A DNA stretch of 64,000 nucleotides from G965197675 sp965197675 (GCA_965197675.1 OZ240221.1:372001-436000); one strand, 5' to 3'. Counted from the stretch's first letter, positions 17,473 through 26,823 are shown. Made by a program: numbers and translations. Notes: generated by a model not told the origin, from the letters alone.

Positions 17473-18234
17473 TCAGTACCAGGGCCTTGCTCCCGGATAC
17501 CCGCCCGTTAGCTGTATTGCTATTCCAGTGACCCATCTGGAAGCAGGACTAACCAGATATCTGACCGCCTCGCCTACGTCTATGGGTGTGCCAATACCCA
17601 GAGGGTACTGGCTAACTATGGCTGCTCGCTCTTCAGGGGTCCATCCGAAATCTCTGGAGTCCACTTGCGCTGGCATGATTGCGTTAACTCTCACTCCCTT
17701 TTCTGCCACCTGAGCTGAGAAGGACACGGTAAGGCCGAGAACTCCGGCCTTGCTTGCATTATAAGCCGGCGAGCCGCCTTCTCTACCTATCCGAGCCGAC
17801 TGAGAGCTGATACTAACTATACAACCTCGGCCCACCTTGAGCATGGGCTGTAACGCGGCCTTGGAGCAGTAGAAGACTCCGCTTATATTAACGGCAATTG
17901 TCCTCTCCCACTCTTCATTGGGAAGGTCCCAAGCGTTGCCGGGAGGAGCATCGATGGCTGCATTATTCACCAGGATGTCCAGTTGTCCAAACTCACTTAG
18001 TGCCTTATCTACCATGGCCTTGGCGTCGGCAGGAGAACTGGTGTCAGCTATCATACTTACTGCCTTGCCGCCATTGGAGATGATTTCTCGCACAGTGCCA
18101 CTGGCATCTTGAATATCTCCGATTACTATATTAGCCCCCGCCTCTGCAAGAACCATAGCAATGCCCTTTCCTATGCCCTGCGCCGCACCGGTTACAAGGG
18201 CTACCTGTCCATCGATGCGAGTCGAGTCAGTCAC
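17473..18234 (-). CDS. Short-chain dehydrogenase/reductase
   Basis: A classical SDR of about 253 residues: TGAAQGIG (15-22) binds the dinucleotide, NNAA (90-93) is the structural motif, and Ser143-Tyr158-Lys162 (PAYNASK) is the catalytic set. The C-terminus IQLTGGYPGARPW is typical of 3-oxoacyl or alcohol dehydrogenase relatives. The GTG at 18234 is chosen because AAGGGGG precedes it; a longer frame from 18276 is open but adds residues with no family match. The substrate is unknown. Upstream lies the HemL-like gene on the same strand. Confidence 0.87.
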   Translation of the reverse strand: MTDSTRIDGQVALVTGAAQGIGKGIAMVLAEAGANIVIGDIQDASGTVREIISNGGKAVSMIADTSSPADAKAMVDKALSEFGQLDILVNNAAIDAPPGNAWDLPNEEWERTIAVNISGVFYCSKAALQPMLKVGRGCIVSISSQSARIGREGGSPAYNASKAGVLGLTVSFSAQVAEKGVRVNAIMPAQVDSRDFGWTPEERAAIVSQYPLGIGTPIDVGEAVRYLVSPASRWVTGIAIQLTGGYPGARPWY

Positions 18235-18340
18235 AATCAGCACCCCCTTTGAAGGAAATAAGGTAGGTTTGATCAACCTGAGAAGTCAGTCTTGTTGAAC
18301 TGCTTGCTAAAGGATCAAATAGCTTTGGCAAGCCTAACTG

Positions 18341-19678
18341 CTACCTGTAATTAAGTTTGGTAAGAGATGCATCCAAGGCATCCACGTAAATATCCAGCTC
18401 TTCCTCTGTCATAGGCGTAGAGAGGTTGCCGAACCCTCGTCCGGCAGCCACTATGCCATGGCCCAGCATCTCGTGGGCTAGATCGTTGAAAATGGGTTTG
18501 CCCTGGGTATAGCCCACTACAGAGCGATAATCAACTATCTCATTGTCAGTTAGATGTACCCAGAACAGGGACCCCTTACCGGTTACCTGGGCAGGAATCT
18601 CTTTACGGGTGAAGAAGTGAGTCAGCTTCTCTCGCAGCAGATCTCCCATACCGTTCAAGCGATCATACGCTTCGGGGGTGAGCTGTTTCATGGTGGCAAG
18701 TCCTGCTGTCATAGTCACTGGATTGGCGTTGAAAGTGCCCCCGTGGTGTACCTTGTATCCTTTGGTATGATCAAACACCTCCATAACGTCATCCCGTCCA
18801 CCTATTGCGCCCACGGGGAAACCTCCGCCTATGATCTTGGCCAGAGAGGTCAGATCGGGCTTGATCCCGTAATCGTAGCAGGCGCCATGATAGTTCAGTC
18901 GGAAGCTCATGACCTCGTCAGCCACAAGCAGAATGCCATTGGTCTCGGTGACCTCTCTCAGGAACTCTAAGAATCCGGGACGAGGTGGTATCACTCCCAT
19001 GGAACAGGGCAGCGGGTCTACAACAACTGCGGCCATCTGGTCCTTATGCTTATCTATGATGTTCTGGCAGGCCTGTTTATTGTTCCAAGGCATAACCACC
19101 ACTTCATCAGTTATGCTTGGATTGGCGCTGGGTTCTATCACGCTGTTGGGCTCGGTATCATCGCCCCACTGGTCCGGCTTCGAGGCTTCGCTGACTAGGG
19201 CATAATCATAGCTGCCGTGGTAAGCGCCTTCAAACTTGGCGATTTTGGGCTTGCCGGTAAAGGCCCGAGCAGCCTTTATCGCCAACATCACCGCCTCACT
19301 ACCCGAGTTGCAGAACCTGACCTTATCTATATAGTCCACCCGATCGACCAGTAGGGAGGCCAGATCTATCTCTGCTTGTGTAGGCATCGAGAAAGAGGTC
19401 CCAGATTCCAACTGCTGTTGCACGGCCTCCATCACCTGAGACGGTCGGTGGCCCAGAATGGCCTGGGTGAAGTTATTTATGAAGTCCACCCTCTCCTCGC
19501 CCTCCACATCCATCACCCGACATCCCTGCCCACTGCGAACGTAAATCGGGTAGGGCAGGAGAGCTAACGAGTGGCGGGAGTTTCCTCCAGGCAGTACGTT
19601 AAGAGCTTGGTCGTATAGCTGCTTGGACCTGGAGCTCTCTGCTCTATAAGCAATGGTCTCTTTGGGAGACGAGGCCAT
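18341..19678 (-). CDS. Glutamate-1-semialdehyde aminomutase-like, class III aminotransferase
   Basis: The 445-residue protein has the pyridoxal-phosphate fold of class III enzymes. GGNSRHSLALLPYPIYV is the HemL-like start, NSGSEAVMLAIKAARA binds the phosphate, LLVADEVMSFR carries Asp254, and LTSLAKIIGGG carries Lys281. HGGTFNANPVTMTAG is also HemL-like. True HemL makes 5-aminolevulinate for haem. Because no other haem gene is near and an SDR follows, another amino-shift or transamination reaction is possible. ATG 19678 is preceded by AGGAGG at 8 bases; a GTG three codons upstream lies inside that site. Confidence 0.82.
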   Translation of the reverse strand: MASSPKETIAYRAESSRSKQLYDQALNVLPGGNSRHSLALLPYPIYVRSGQGCRVMDVEGEERVDFINNFTQAILGHRPSQVMEAVQQQLESGTSFSMPTQAEIDLASLLVDRVDYIDKVRFCNSGSEAVMLAIKAARAFTGKPKIAKFEGAYHGSYDYALVSEASKPDQWGDDTEPNSVIEPSANPSITDEVVVMPWNNKQACQNIIDKHKDQMAAVVVDPLPCSMGVIPPRPGFLEFLREVTETNGILLVADEVMSFRLNYHGACYDYGIKPDLTSLAKIIGGGFPVGAIGGRDDVMEVFDHTKGYKVHHGGTFNANPVTMTAGLATMKQLTPEAYDRLNGMGDLLREKLTHFFTRKEIPAQVTGKGSLFWVHLTDNEIVDYRSVVGYTQGKPIFNDLAHEMLGHGIVAAGRGFGNLSTPMTEEELDIYVDALDASLTKLNYR

Positions 19679-19775
19679 AATAATCACCTCCTGCTACTTG
19701 GGAACGCACGTAAATGCCGTAGCCATTATACTTCGTCATATCTACTAAGGATAGGCACGGACCAGGGAGCAAGAT

Positions 19776-20714
19776 TTACCTAAAAGGCGCAAGCACTTCT
19801 CTGGCCACCACCTCAAGCTGAGAGACGACCTCCTTGGGATAGCCAGTGGTGTTGAAGACGAAGTGGGTAACCCCGACATCGACGTATTCTTGAAGCACCT
19901 TTCGACACCGATCCGGAGGTCCGAATAGGTAGCGGTCATCAGGAGAGAAGGAGATGGGCTCCTGGTAATTCTTGGTAAGCACCTCACCGGAAATCCGAGC
20001 CGCCTCTGCTGGATCATCTGAGAGGCACAGATAAAGATGCAACGACCTTTCTATATCTGAGGGAGCCCTGCCATACTCCTGAGCATACGACTCTACCTTT
20101 TCATATAGCTGGGTAACCACTTCAGGGGTGCCCGGTGCGGGGACGTAGGCATCTCCCCATCGGGCTGCTCGGCGTAATGCACCCTCGGCATGTCCTCCCA
20201 CCCAGATAGGTGGGTGAGGTTTCTGATGAGGCCTAGGCAGGAGCGTATAGTCGGCAAGCTGATAGTATCTCCCTTTATGGCTAACCGAAGATTCGGTCCA
20301 TATCTTCTTCAACACTTCGAGAGATTCGTCACAGCGGGCTCCTCTCTCGTGAACATTGACTCCGTAGGCCTCAAAATCTAGCTCGTCAGAGCCTACCCCA
20401 CCAGGCCCTCCAACGCCCACTCCCAGTACAAACCTCCCCTCCGACAAGAGGTCCAGGCTGGTAACCGTCTGGGCAACCAGCACCGGATTCCTTAGAGGCA
20501 ACAGGAGGACAGACGTACCTATGGTTAGTTGTTTGGTGTGGGCCGCCATGAAAGATAGGGCAGTAAAGACTTCCAATGCATCGGCATCGGAGGCGATGTT
20601 CTCAGTTATCCATAGGGAATCGAAGCCCAACTCCTCGACCATGGTCGCGTACTCCACCAGATCCGAGAAGTCTTCTCTCTCCGAGTAGGTTACCCCGAAA
20701 CGCACTTTGTCCAT
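19776..20714 (-). CDS. Luciferase-like flavin monooxygenase, copy 1
   Basis: The 312-residue protein is a TIM-barrel oxidoreductase of the luciferase-like (LLM) superfamily. EELGFDSLWITENI, LTIGTSVLLLPLRNPVLVAQ, LDLLSEGRFVLGVGVGG and PHPPIWVGGHAEGALRRAARWGD are the usual signatures. Members use FMN or F420; the cofactor and substrate cannot be told from the sequence. It is the last of three tandem paralogues, read 22619 to 19776, with gaps of about 20 bases. Marine SAR202 Chloroflexota are known for many such enzymes, thought to attack recalcitrant organic matter; that role is inferred here. Confidence 0.88.
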   Translation of the reverse strand: MDKVRFGVTYSEREDFSDLVEYATMVEELGFDSLWITENIASDADALEVFTALSFMAAHTKQLTIGTSVLLLPLRNPVLVAQTVTSLDLLSEGRFVLGVGVGGPGGVGSDELDFEAYGVNVHERGARCDESLEVLKKIWTESSVSHKGRYYQLADYTLLPRPHQKPHPPIWVGGHAEGALRRAARWGDAYVPAPGTPEVVTQLYEKVESYAQEYGRAPSDIERSLHLYLCLSDDPAEAARISGEVLTKNYQEPISFSPDDRYLFGPPDRCRKVLQEYVDVGVTHFVFNTTGYPKEVVSQLEVVAREVLAPFR

Positions 20715-20733
20715 CTAGCTTTACCTTACAAAC

Positions 20734-21666
20734 CTACTTGAAATGAGGCACAACCTCTTTCCCCAGTCGCTCCACTTGGCCCATCACATTCTCTATTGGG
20801 CGTAGAGGGTTGAAGATGAAATGTGTAACACCAACCTTTATGAAGCTCTCCATTGTCTCCATACAGTCCTCTAGGGTTCCAAAAGCATATCTATCATCGT
20901 CTTGGAGAGTCACTTCAAACCCACGTCTTTCATTCACTGTTGCCTCGCCTACCTTGCGAGCCTCCTGACGACTGTCTCCGAATCCAGAGAAAAGGTGGAG
21001 AGCCTTGGTGAGACCTGAGACGTCCCTACCATATCCCTCTCCATATGCCTGTATCTTGTCCCAGAGCTTGGCATATTCCCGCGCGCTTACTCCTACTGGA
21101 ACAAAGCCATCGCATATGCGGGCCGTCCTCTTTAGCATGCCCTCGGTATAACCTCCAGTCCAAATAGGCGGATGAGGTTGCTGTACAGGCCGAGGCTCCA
21201 TGGTCATGTCCTTAAACTGCAGGAATCTGCCATTGTGGCTGACGGAGGTGCCTGTCCAAAGCTTGGTCATGATGTCCAGGTATTCGTCGCAGCGTGCCCC
21301 CCTCTCTTTGAGGCTCACGTTACATACCTCGAACGCTATGGGGTTGGAGTCGTGGGACCCTCCCGCACCTATGCCAAGAACAGTCCTTCCACCCGACTGA
21401 AGATCGAGGGTGGCCATTTGTTTGGCTAGAATGGCCGGGTTGCGCAAAGGCAGTAGTAATACGGATGTCCCAACAGTCATGTTTTTAGTGTGATGTACAA
21501 AGGCGCTCATAGCCATCATTATGTCCAGGGCCGGCACTTCGTTCACTAACCCTTCAGGCACCCAGACGGAATCGAAACCCATGTCCTCCACCATTCTAGC
21601 AAACTCTGGCAGAGGTACCGTGTTATGAAGCCTGCTGTAATGGATACCGATTTTGATATCAGCCAT
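20734..21666 (-). CDS. Luciferase-like flavin monooxygenase, copy 2
   Basis: This 310-residue paralogue shares with copy 3 the start ARMVEDMGFDSVWVPEGLVNE, the segments VGTSVLLLPLRNPAILAKQ and GGRTVLGIGAGG, and PHPPIWTGGYTEGMLKRTAR. Differences from copy 1 in the first barrel loops suggest a different substrate. The residue pattern DDRYAFGTLEDCMETMESF near the C-terminus matches copy 3. It lies in the middle of the three-gene run. Confidence 0.88.
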   Translation of the reverse strand: MADIKIGIHYSRLHNTVPLPEFARMVEDMGFDSVWVPEGLVNEVPALDIMMAMSAFVHHTKNMTVGTSVLLLPLRNPAILAKQMATLDLQSGGRTVLGIGAGGSHDSNPIAFEVCNVSLKERGARCDEYLDIMTKLWTGTSVSHNGRFLQFKDMTMEPRPVQQPHPPIWTGGYTEGMLKRTARICDGFVPVGVSAREYAKLWDKIQAYGEGYGRDVSGLTKALHLFSGFGDSRQEARKVGEATVNERRGFEVTLQDDDRYAFGTLEDCMETMESFIKVGVTHFIFNPLRPIENVMGQVERLGKEVVPHFK

Positions 21667-21686
21667 ATCTTCCCGCCCTTATAGAC

Positions 21687-22619
21687 CTATCTAAAATGAG
21701 GCAATATCTCTGTTCCTAATCGCTCCACTTGATCCATGACTTCTTGCATAGGAGCTATTGGGCAAAAGACGAAGTAGCTGACCCCTATTTTCACAAAGTT
21801 TTCGAGAGCCTGCACGCAGTCTTGAACGGTGCCGAAGGCATATCTGCCATCACCAGGAAGGGTCACGTCGAATCCCCTTCGCTTGTTGAGAACGTCCTCG
21901 CCCATTCGCCTGCCCTCTTCTCGACTATCTGCGAGGTTGTAAAACATCAGCATGGCCTTGGTGATCTTGGATGTATCTCTTCCATATTGCTCCCCATATC
22001 TCTCAATGCTATCCCATAGCTTGACATACTCTTGAGAGTTGACGCTCAGGGGCAGAAATCCATCGCAGTAGCGAGCAGTCCTTCTTAGCACCGCGTCCAC
22101 CACACCCCCAGCCCAGATGGGAGGGTGCGGTTTTTGGACGGGAGTGGGTTCCATTTTCATGTTGTTGAACTGGTAAAATCTTCCCTTGTGACTGACGGCA
22201 GTACCGCTCCACAGCTTAGTCATTATTTCTAGGTTTTCGTCGCAGCGGGCACCCCTCTCCCTGAGGCTCACTCCACTTACCTCGAAAGAGGCAGGATTAG
22301 AGTCTAAGGAGCCGCCAACCCCTATCCCCAAGACAACTCTTCCACCTGACAAGAAATCCAAGGTGGCAACCTCTTTGGCTAGAATAGCTGGATTTCTAAG
22401 GGGCAGGAGCAGAACACAAGTACCCACTGTTATCTTCTTGGTTTTGTGAATGAACCCACTCATGGACATTATGATGTCCATCTCGGGAGTCTCGTTGACC
22501 AGCCCTTCCGGCACCCATACCGAGTCAAAGCCCATGTCCTCCACGGCACTAGCATACTGGGGGAGTGAGACAATCGTGAAGAGACGGTCGAACATCACCC
22601 CAAGATTGACATTGGACAT
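21687..22619 (-). CDS. Luciferase-like flavin monooxygenase, copy 3
   Basis: The first gene of the run is clearly closest to copy 2: both have MGFDSVWVPEGLVNE, LDSNP or HDSNP after the GIG.GG loop, and ATFEV/AFEV segments. VVDAVLRRTARYCDGFLPL replaces the equivalent loop in copy 2. As in the others, there is no signal peptide, so it is cytoplasmic. A flavin reductase partner is not present nearby. Confidence 0.88.
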   Translation of the reverse strand: MSNVNLGVMFDRLFTIVSLPQYASAVEDMGFDSVWVPEGLVNETPEMDIIMSMSGFIHKTKKITVGTCVLLLPLRNPAILAKEVATLDFLSGGRVVLGIGVGGSLDSNPASFEVSGVSLRERGARCDENLEIMTKLWSGTAVSHKGRFYQFNNMKMEPTPVQKPHPPIWAGGVVDAVLRRTARYCDGFLPLSVNSQEYVKLWDSIERYGEQYGRDTSKITKAMLMFYNLADSREEGRRMGEDVLNKRRGFDVTLPGDGRYAFGTVQDCVQALENFVKIGVSYFVFCPIAPMQEVMDQVERLGTEILPHFR

Positions 22620-23048
22620 AGAGTTAGATGGGTCTCCTACACGAGTCGTAAAGAGTCCACAAGAAGTTATCAGAGCCTATTGGTAAAGTCAATGAGAGAA
22701 TAAGCCCCAAGTCTCCAGGCTAAATTGGTGGGGGGGTGAGGCACTTAGAGCATGTGCTAGGTGTCGATCTGGGGCCAGATCGAGTGGTTGGGTGGCGTTC
22801 CGGTGGTGGGTTTGGGGTCATCGGTAGAATGCTACGTGGGACTGCGGGAGAGAGGACAGGGCCTCTCTGCTGAACAGGCAGGCTGAACCGACAGTCAGCT
22901 GGTCAACTCGCTGATACTGCTGAGCCTGGCGGGTGGCGAGTCGGTAGCGGACATGGACGTTCTGGAGAGGGACGGGAGGTTGTGCAGGACGTTCCTCTTG
23001 TAGCTGCTTCCTGAAATCCACTTAGCACAGTTTCTTATTAGACCACAC
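22620..23048. other. Intergenic with IS-like debris
   Basis: A motif CCAATTTAGCCTGGAGA (minus strand, near 22720) resembles sequences at other transposon scars in the window (near 4890 and 60720). A minus-strand frame at 22818-23021 encodes 67 residues rich in Arg and Gln with no family match. It is probably remnant sequence. Confidence 0.35.
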
Positions 23049-23091
23049 TTGACATGCCCGAACATATGTTTTATATTGGCACATATGTTCC
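23049..23091 (+). promoter_or_regulatory. Promoter with two LexA-like operator boxes
   Basis: TTGACA (23049-23054), a 17-base spacer and TATATT (23072-23077) form a strong promoter. CGAACATATGTTTT (23059-23072) fills the spacer and GGCACATATGTTCC (23078-23091) covers the start region. Both resemble the Gram-positive SOS box GAAC-N4-GTTC, each with one weaker half, and their centres are 19 bp apart. LexA-type repression, lifted by DNA damage, is inferred. Confidence 0.7.
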
Positions 23092-23105
23092 ATTAGGAGG
23101 TTTCG

Positions 23106-24413
23106 ATGTTAATAAAACGCAGACCCAACGCTTACGAGAAGTTGCAAGCACTGAGCAGCATGGCCACAGACGATGTCCTGAGCAACTCCGAGCCGCCCTC
23201 CAAGTTCGCCGTCCAAGCCACGCAACCTCGATGGACGCGAGAGCGCCAACCGGTGCCCGGAGTGTATAAGGCCGCCATGCCCAACGGCAAGTACATGTCT
23301 CTATTCCGGACCATGTTTACAGATTTTTGCATGTTGGACTGCAACTACTGCCCCAACAGCATCTTCGTGGACAGGAAGCGGGTAGCCTTCACAGTAGATG
23401 AGCTATCGAAGCTTTTCATGGAGTACGTAGACCGGCACATGGTAGATGGGATGTTCCTCAGCTCGGGCATCGCCGGCAGTCCTGATAAGACCACGGACAA
23501 AATGGTCCAAGTGGTAGAGGCTATTCGCAAGAAATACCACTACAAAGGTTACATTCATCTGAAGGTGATGCCGGGAACCTCCAAACCTCTAGTAGAAGAG
23601 GCGTTCCGACTGGGTAGCCGACTCTCGGTAAACATAGAAACTCCTAGTGCCGAAATGATGAAGCGTATAAGCCCTCATAAAGACTACCAAACGTGGATTC
23701 TGGACCAGATGAAATGGATTAACGATCACGTCAAAAACCGGTATGGAGAAGAGGGAGCGGTGGGACAGGTTACTCAGTTCGTCGTCGGTGCCGCCGATGA
23801 GACGGACGGAGACATCCTACAAAGGATACGGCAGCTCTACAAAGACTGGAAACTCAAAAGAGTCTATTACCAGAGTTTCATGCCAGCTAGAGGAACCCCC
23901 ATGGAAGAGCACCCTGCCGTTTTGCCTATACGAGAGCATCGCCTGTATCAACTGGACTGGCTGACGAGGGTCTACAAGTTCAGCGAGGAGGAGCTCAAGC
24001 TATCCCTGGATAGACATGGCTTCCTGGACCTCCAAGTCGATCCTAAGACCATGATCGCTGCTCACTCTATGGAGTTAAGCTCCATAGACGTCAATACCGC
24101 CACCAAGCAGGAGCTTATGAGGGTGCCCGGCATGGGGCCCCTATCCACCGAACGGGTGGTCAAACAGCGCCGTCACCATTCCATCGATAGCTGGCAAACT
24201 CTAAAAGCCATGGGCGTAGTGCGAAAGCGAGCCGAGCTCTTCCTGCGTCTGCCCGGCGAGAGACCTCAGGCTTCGCAGTTAACCCTACCTCTTTTTGAAC
24301 AATCCAAACCCCTATCCACCGATGCCGCACGATCCAAGCCATCACGGAAGGTTACAAAGAGCGCGGGATGTGATTGCTGTCCCGTCGCCTGCGGGCGCTC
24401 GGTTTGTGCCTGA
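23106..24413 (+). CDS. Radical SAM protein, putative DNA modification/repair (UDG-linked family)
   Basis: The 435-residue protein matches the family of radical SAM proteins usually coupled with uracil-DNA glycosylase. Cys75, Cys79 and Cys82 (CMLDCNYC) bind the SAM-cleaving cluster. RTMFTDFCMLDCNYCPNS, LSSGIAGSPDKTTDKM and QSFMPARGTPMEEHP are family segments. Residues about 333-375 form a helix-hairpin-helix (SSIDVNTATKQELMRVPGMG) that binds DNA non-specifically. A Cys-rich tail (GCDCCPVACGRSVC) may hold another metal. The exact reaction is not established. The gene has AGGAGG before its ATG and a LexA-like operator, supporting a DNA damage role. No glycosylase gene is adjacent here. Confidence 0.87.
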   Translation: MLIKRRPNAYEKLQALSSMATDDVLSNSEPPSKFAVQATQPRWTRERQPVPGVYKAAMPNGKYMSLFRTMFTDFCMLDCNYCPNSIFVDRKRVAFTVDELSKLFMEYVDRHMVDGMFLSSGIAGSPDKTTDKMVQVVEAIRKKYHYKGYIHLKVMPGTSKPLVEEAFRLGSRLSVNIETPSAEMMKRISPHKDYQTWILDQMKWINDHVKNRYGEEGAVGQVTQFVVGAADETDGDILQRIRQLYKDWKLKRVYYQSFMPARGTPMEEHPAVLPIREHRLYQLDWLTRVYKFSEEELKLSLDRHGFLDLQVDPKTMIAAHSMELSSIDVNTATKQELMRVPGMGPLSTERVVKQRRHHSIDSWQTLKAMGVVRKRAELFLRLPGERPQASQLTLPLFEQSKPLSTDAARSKPSRKVTKSAGCDCCPVACGRSVCA

Positions 24414-24442
24414 ACGTTTCTGGACACAAGGAGAATTGCTCC

Positions 24443-24838
24443 TTACAGCACAGCAACCCCAGCAAGGGCACAGTCTTCGTCTTGCTGGGAGGTACCGCCC
24501 CCCACCCCACATGCCCCTTCGACTACACCGTTTCGGATGATGGGGACAGCGCCCTGGCTGGGAATCATACGGCCTCCATCGGCTGCTACGATGCCTCGTA
24601 TGATAGGTGTATCCGCCCTCTCGGTCAGCTCTCCGCTGGCTCTGCCGAAAGCAACGGAAGCTACCGCCTTGCCTTGAGATCCCAGGGTGCCAGCCCACGT
24701 CGCCCCATCCATACGGCCGAAGGCGAGCAGGCGTCCGCCGGCATCGCAGACGGCTACACTGACCTTGATATCCATCTCCGCCGCTTTGGCCATCGTAGCC
24801 TGGATCACTCTGTTGGCCTCGTCTAAAGTGAGTGCCAC
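24443..24838 (-). CDS. GlcG/HbpS family protein
   Basis: A 131-residue protein of the DUF336 family: LTLDEANRVIQATMAKA, VAVCDAGGRLLAFGRMDGA, SQGKAVASVAFGRASGEL, PIIRGIVAADGGRMIPSQGAVPI and ACGVGGGTSQQDEDCALAGV are all typical. Relatives include GlcG of glycolate operons and the haem-binding sensor partner HbpS. The glycolate genes lie 20 kb away, so a shared pathway is only possible. The start is GTG after AGGAGGTGGACT. It ends just after the radical SAM gene on the opposite strand. Confidence 0.85.
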   Translation of the reverse strand: MALTLDEANRVIQATMAKAAEMDIKVSVAVCDAGGRLLAFGRMDGATWAGTLGSQGKAVASVAFGRASGELTERADTPIIRGIVAADGGRMIPSQGAVPIIRNGVVEGACGVGGGTSQQDEDCALAGVAVL

Positions 24839-24949
24839 AGTCCACCTCCTGATTGGTTTCTAGTGCAGGCGAAATCCTACACTACCAAAGGAGATACAAC
24901 AAGGGATCGCGCCCACAAAATTCCCCGACTCTTTTTCCCTCGGAGGATG

Positions 24950-25156
24950 GAGTGTCTCCGCTCACCCTGAGCTAGTCGAAGGGTGCCCTCACCTATTCCC
25001 GCCTCCGAGCGGGAATCCAGCCCTCTCCCATCAAGGGCCCTGTCCCAGAATCCTGCGCTGAGGGAGTCCAGAGGGACACATCCCTCTGGCAGGGGGTATG
25101 GGGGACGTACCCCCACATACAAAAACCTGCCTGGGCGGGCGGTTGGGGTCAAATAA
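24950..25156. repeat. Composite dispersed repeat, copy 1
   Basis: Three modules recur across the window: CTCACCCTGAGC..GTCGAAGGG (24961-24983), a hairpin ending CGGGAATCCAG (about 24995-25020), and AGGGAGTCCAGAGGGACACA continuing through CCCTCTGGCAGGGGG to ACCTGCCTGGGCGGGCGG (25061-25143). None is coding. The space 24839-25300 holds nothing else. Confidence 0.75.
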
Positions 25157-25300
25157 GCTAGCCCTTCTGTGACAGACTCTCAGGGAATGGGTATTGGAGG
25201 TGGGGAATCCAGGACCTATCTGCTACAGACCATCGGATTGACTCATCGTAGTTAGAGCGTTACGATAACTCCATCGTACTTGCATCTCAGGAGAGGGAAA

Positions 25301-26065
25301 ATGGACGCCAAAATAGACTTCAACTGCGATATGGGAGAAAGTTTTGGGGCCTATAAGATGGGCTTGGACGAAGAGGTGATAAAGCAGATCACTTCCGCCA
25401 ACATAGCATGCGGATTTCACGCCAGTGACCCCATTTGGATGGAGCATACGGTGGGTCTGGCTAAAGACAGCAATGTCGCCATAGGCGCGCATCCCGGCTT
25501 TCCTGACCTCATGGGGTTCGGTAGGCGGAACATGAATGCCACCTCCGACGAAGTGAAGAGCTACATAAAATACCAGGTGGGAGCACTGCGAGGCTTTCTC
25601 AAAGACGGCGAGTTGCAACACGTGAAGCCTCATGGCGCTTTGTACAACATGGCGGTGAAGAACGAGGACCTGGCCCGTGGTATCTGCCAAGCGATCCTGG
25701 AGGTAGATCCTAAGCTCATACTGGTGGTGCTTACCGGGTCTCAATGGGCGGACACAGCCGAGGAGATGGGAGTAAGGGTGGCTAAGGAGACCTTCGCCGA
25801 CAGAGCCTTCAGCCCCGATGGTACTCTGGTACCCCGCTCGATACCCAACTCTGTTCTCCACGACCCGGACGAGGTGGTCGAGCGTAGCCTCAAGATGGTT
25901 GCCGAGGGCTCAGTAACCGCCATTAACGGTGAGGAGATACCAATCCAGGCCGACACCATCTGCCTTCATGGAGATAATCCTGGAGCTGTGGAGTTGGCAG
26001 CATCCATCCGAAGTAAATTCGAATCCGCCGGCGTCAAGGTAGCTCCCATGAGCACCTTTTGCTGA
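25301..26065 (+). CDS. pxpA: 5-oxoprolinase subunit A (LamB/YcsF family)
   Basis: PxpA is one of three subunits that open 5-oxoproline to glutamate with ATP. DFNCDMGESFGAYKMG, SANIACGFHASDP, GAHPGFPDLMGFGRR and VKPHGALYNMAV are diagnostic. At 254 residues it is the normal size. ATG 25301 follows GGAGAGGG; the frame is open further upstream without similarity. pxpB starts 24 bases after it, and all three genes lie in order A-B-C. Confidence 0.93.
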   Translation: MDAKIDFNCDMGESFGAYKMGLDEEVIKQITSANIACGFHASDPIWMEHTVGLAKDSNVAIGAHPGFPDLMGFGRRNMNATSDEVKSYIKYQVGALRGFLKDGELQHVKPHGALYNMAVKNEDLARGICQAILEVDPKLILVVLTGSQWADTAEEMGVRVAKETFADRAFSPDGTLVPRSIPNSVLHDPDEVVERSLKMVAEGSVTAINGEEIPIQADTICLHGDNPGAVELAASIRSKFESAGVKVAPMSTFC

Positions 26066-26088
26066 TCTAGTTCCGCTGGGCTATAAAG

Positions 26089-26823
26089 GTGGCCGTATAT
26101 CAAAAACCCAGGTTTCTTCTGGGCGGCGACAAAACTCTCTATGTAGAGTTGGGTGACGAAATAAGCCCTGAGATCAATCAAAAAGTCAGGGCGGTGTCAA
26201 ATGCCATTGATAAAGCCCACATCCATGGCCTTGTTGACTTACTGCCTACCTACAGGTCCATTCAAGTCTACTACGATCCCCTGAAAATTCCTCTGAACAA
26301 GCTGAAAGAGCAGCTAACTACTCTGAGTCAAGAGGCCAGCGAAGAGACAAAACGCATCGGCAAAGTTGTTGAGATTCCCGTTGCCTATGGTGGAGAGTTC
26401 GGCCCCGACTTGGGGTTTGTGGCTTCCCACAACAATCTCACTGCTGATGCAGTCATCGAGATACACTGCTCCATCGATTACCTGGTCCACATGCTGGGGT
26501 TCAATACCGGCTTCCCCTACTTGGGTGGTCTGCCGGAGAAGATCGCGACGCCACGCTTGAACACGCCTAGAGTAAGAGTCCCAGCCGGCTCAGTGGGTAT
26601 CGCCGAGTCTCAAACAGGAATATACCCTCTCGAGAGCCCCGGGGGGTGGCAACTTATAGGTAGAAGTCCCATCCGGCTGTTCGATCCTATCAGGGAATCC
26701 CCAGTCTTGACAGAGCCTGGCGACTACATAAGATTCGTGCCCATCGATGAGTCCAAGTACCGAGAGATCGAGAAGCGGGTGGCATCGGGTAGCTATCAAG
26801 TAACCACCACCGAGGTCAGCTAG
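26089..26823 (+). CDS. pxpB: 5-oxoprolinase subunit B (KipI-like)
   Basis: The 244-residue product has the KipI-type cyclophilin-like fold: FLLGGDKTLYVELGDEIS, LPTYRSIQVYYDPLK, EIPVAYGGEFGPDLGFVASHN, MLGFNTGFPYLGGLPEKIATPRL and VGIAESQTGIYPLESPGGWQL. PxpB binds PxpC and brings ATP-dependent activation of 5-oxoproline. The start is GTG with only a weak ribosome binding site, consistent with coupling to pxpA. Confidence 0.92.
   Translation: MAVYQKPRFLLGGDKTLYVELGDEISPEINQKVRAVSNAIDKAHIHGLVDLLPTYRSIQVYYDPLKIPLNKLKEQLTTLSQEASEETKRIGKVVEIPVAYGGEFGPDLGFVASHNNLTADAVIEIHCSIDYLVHMLGFNTGFPYLGGLPEKIATPRLNTPRVRVPAGSVGIAESQTGIYPLESPGGWQLIGRSPIRLFDPIRESPVLTEPGDYIRFVPIDESKYREIEKRVASGSYQVTTTEVS

Noticed and set aside
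18235..18276. Longer start for the SDR gene
   Set aside because: The extra residues have no family match, and the GTG at 18234 is preceded by AAGGGGG.
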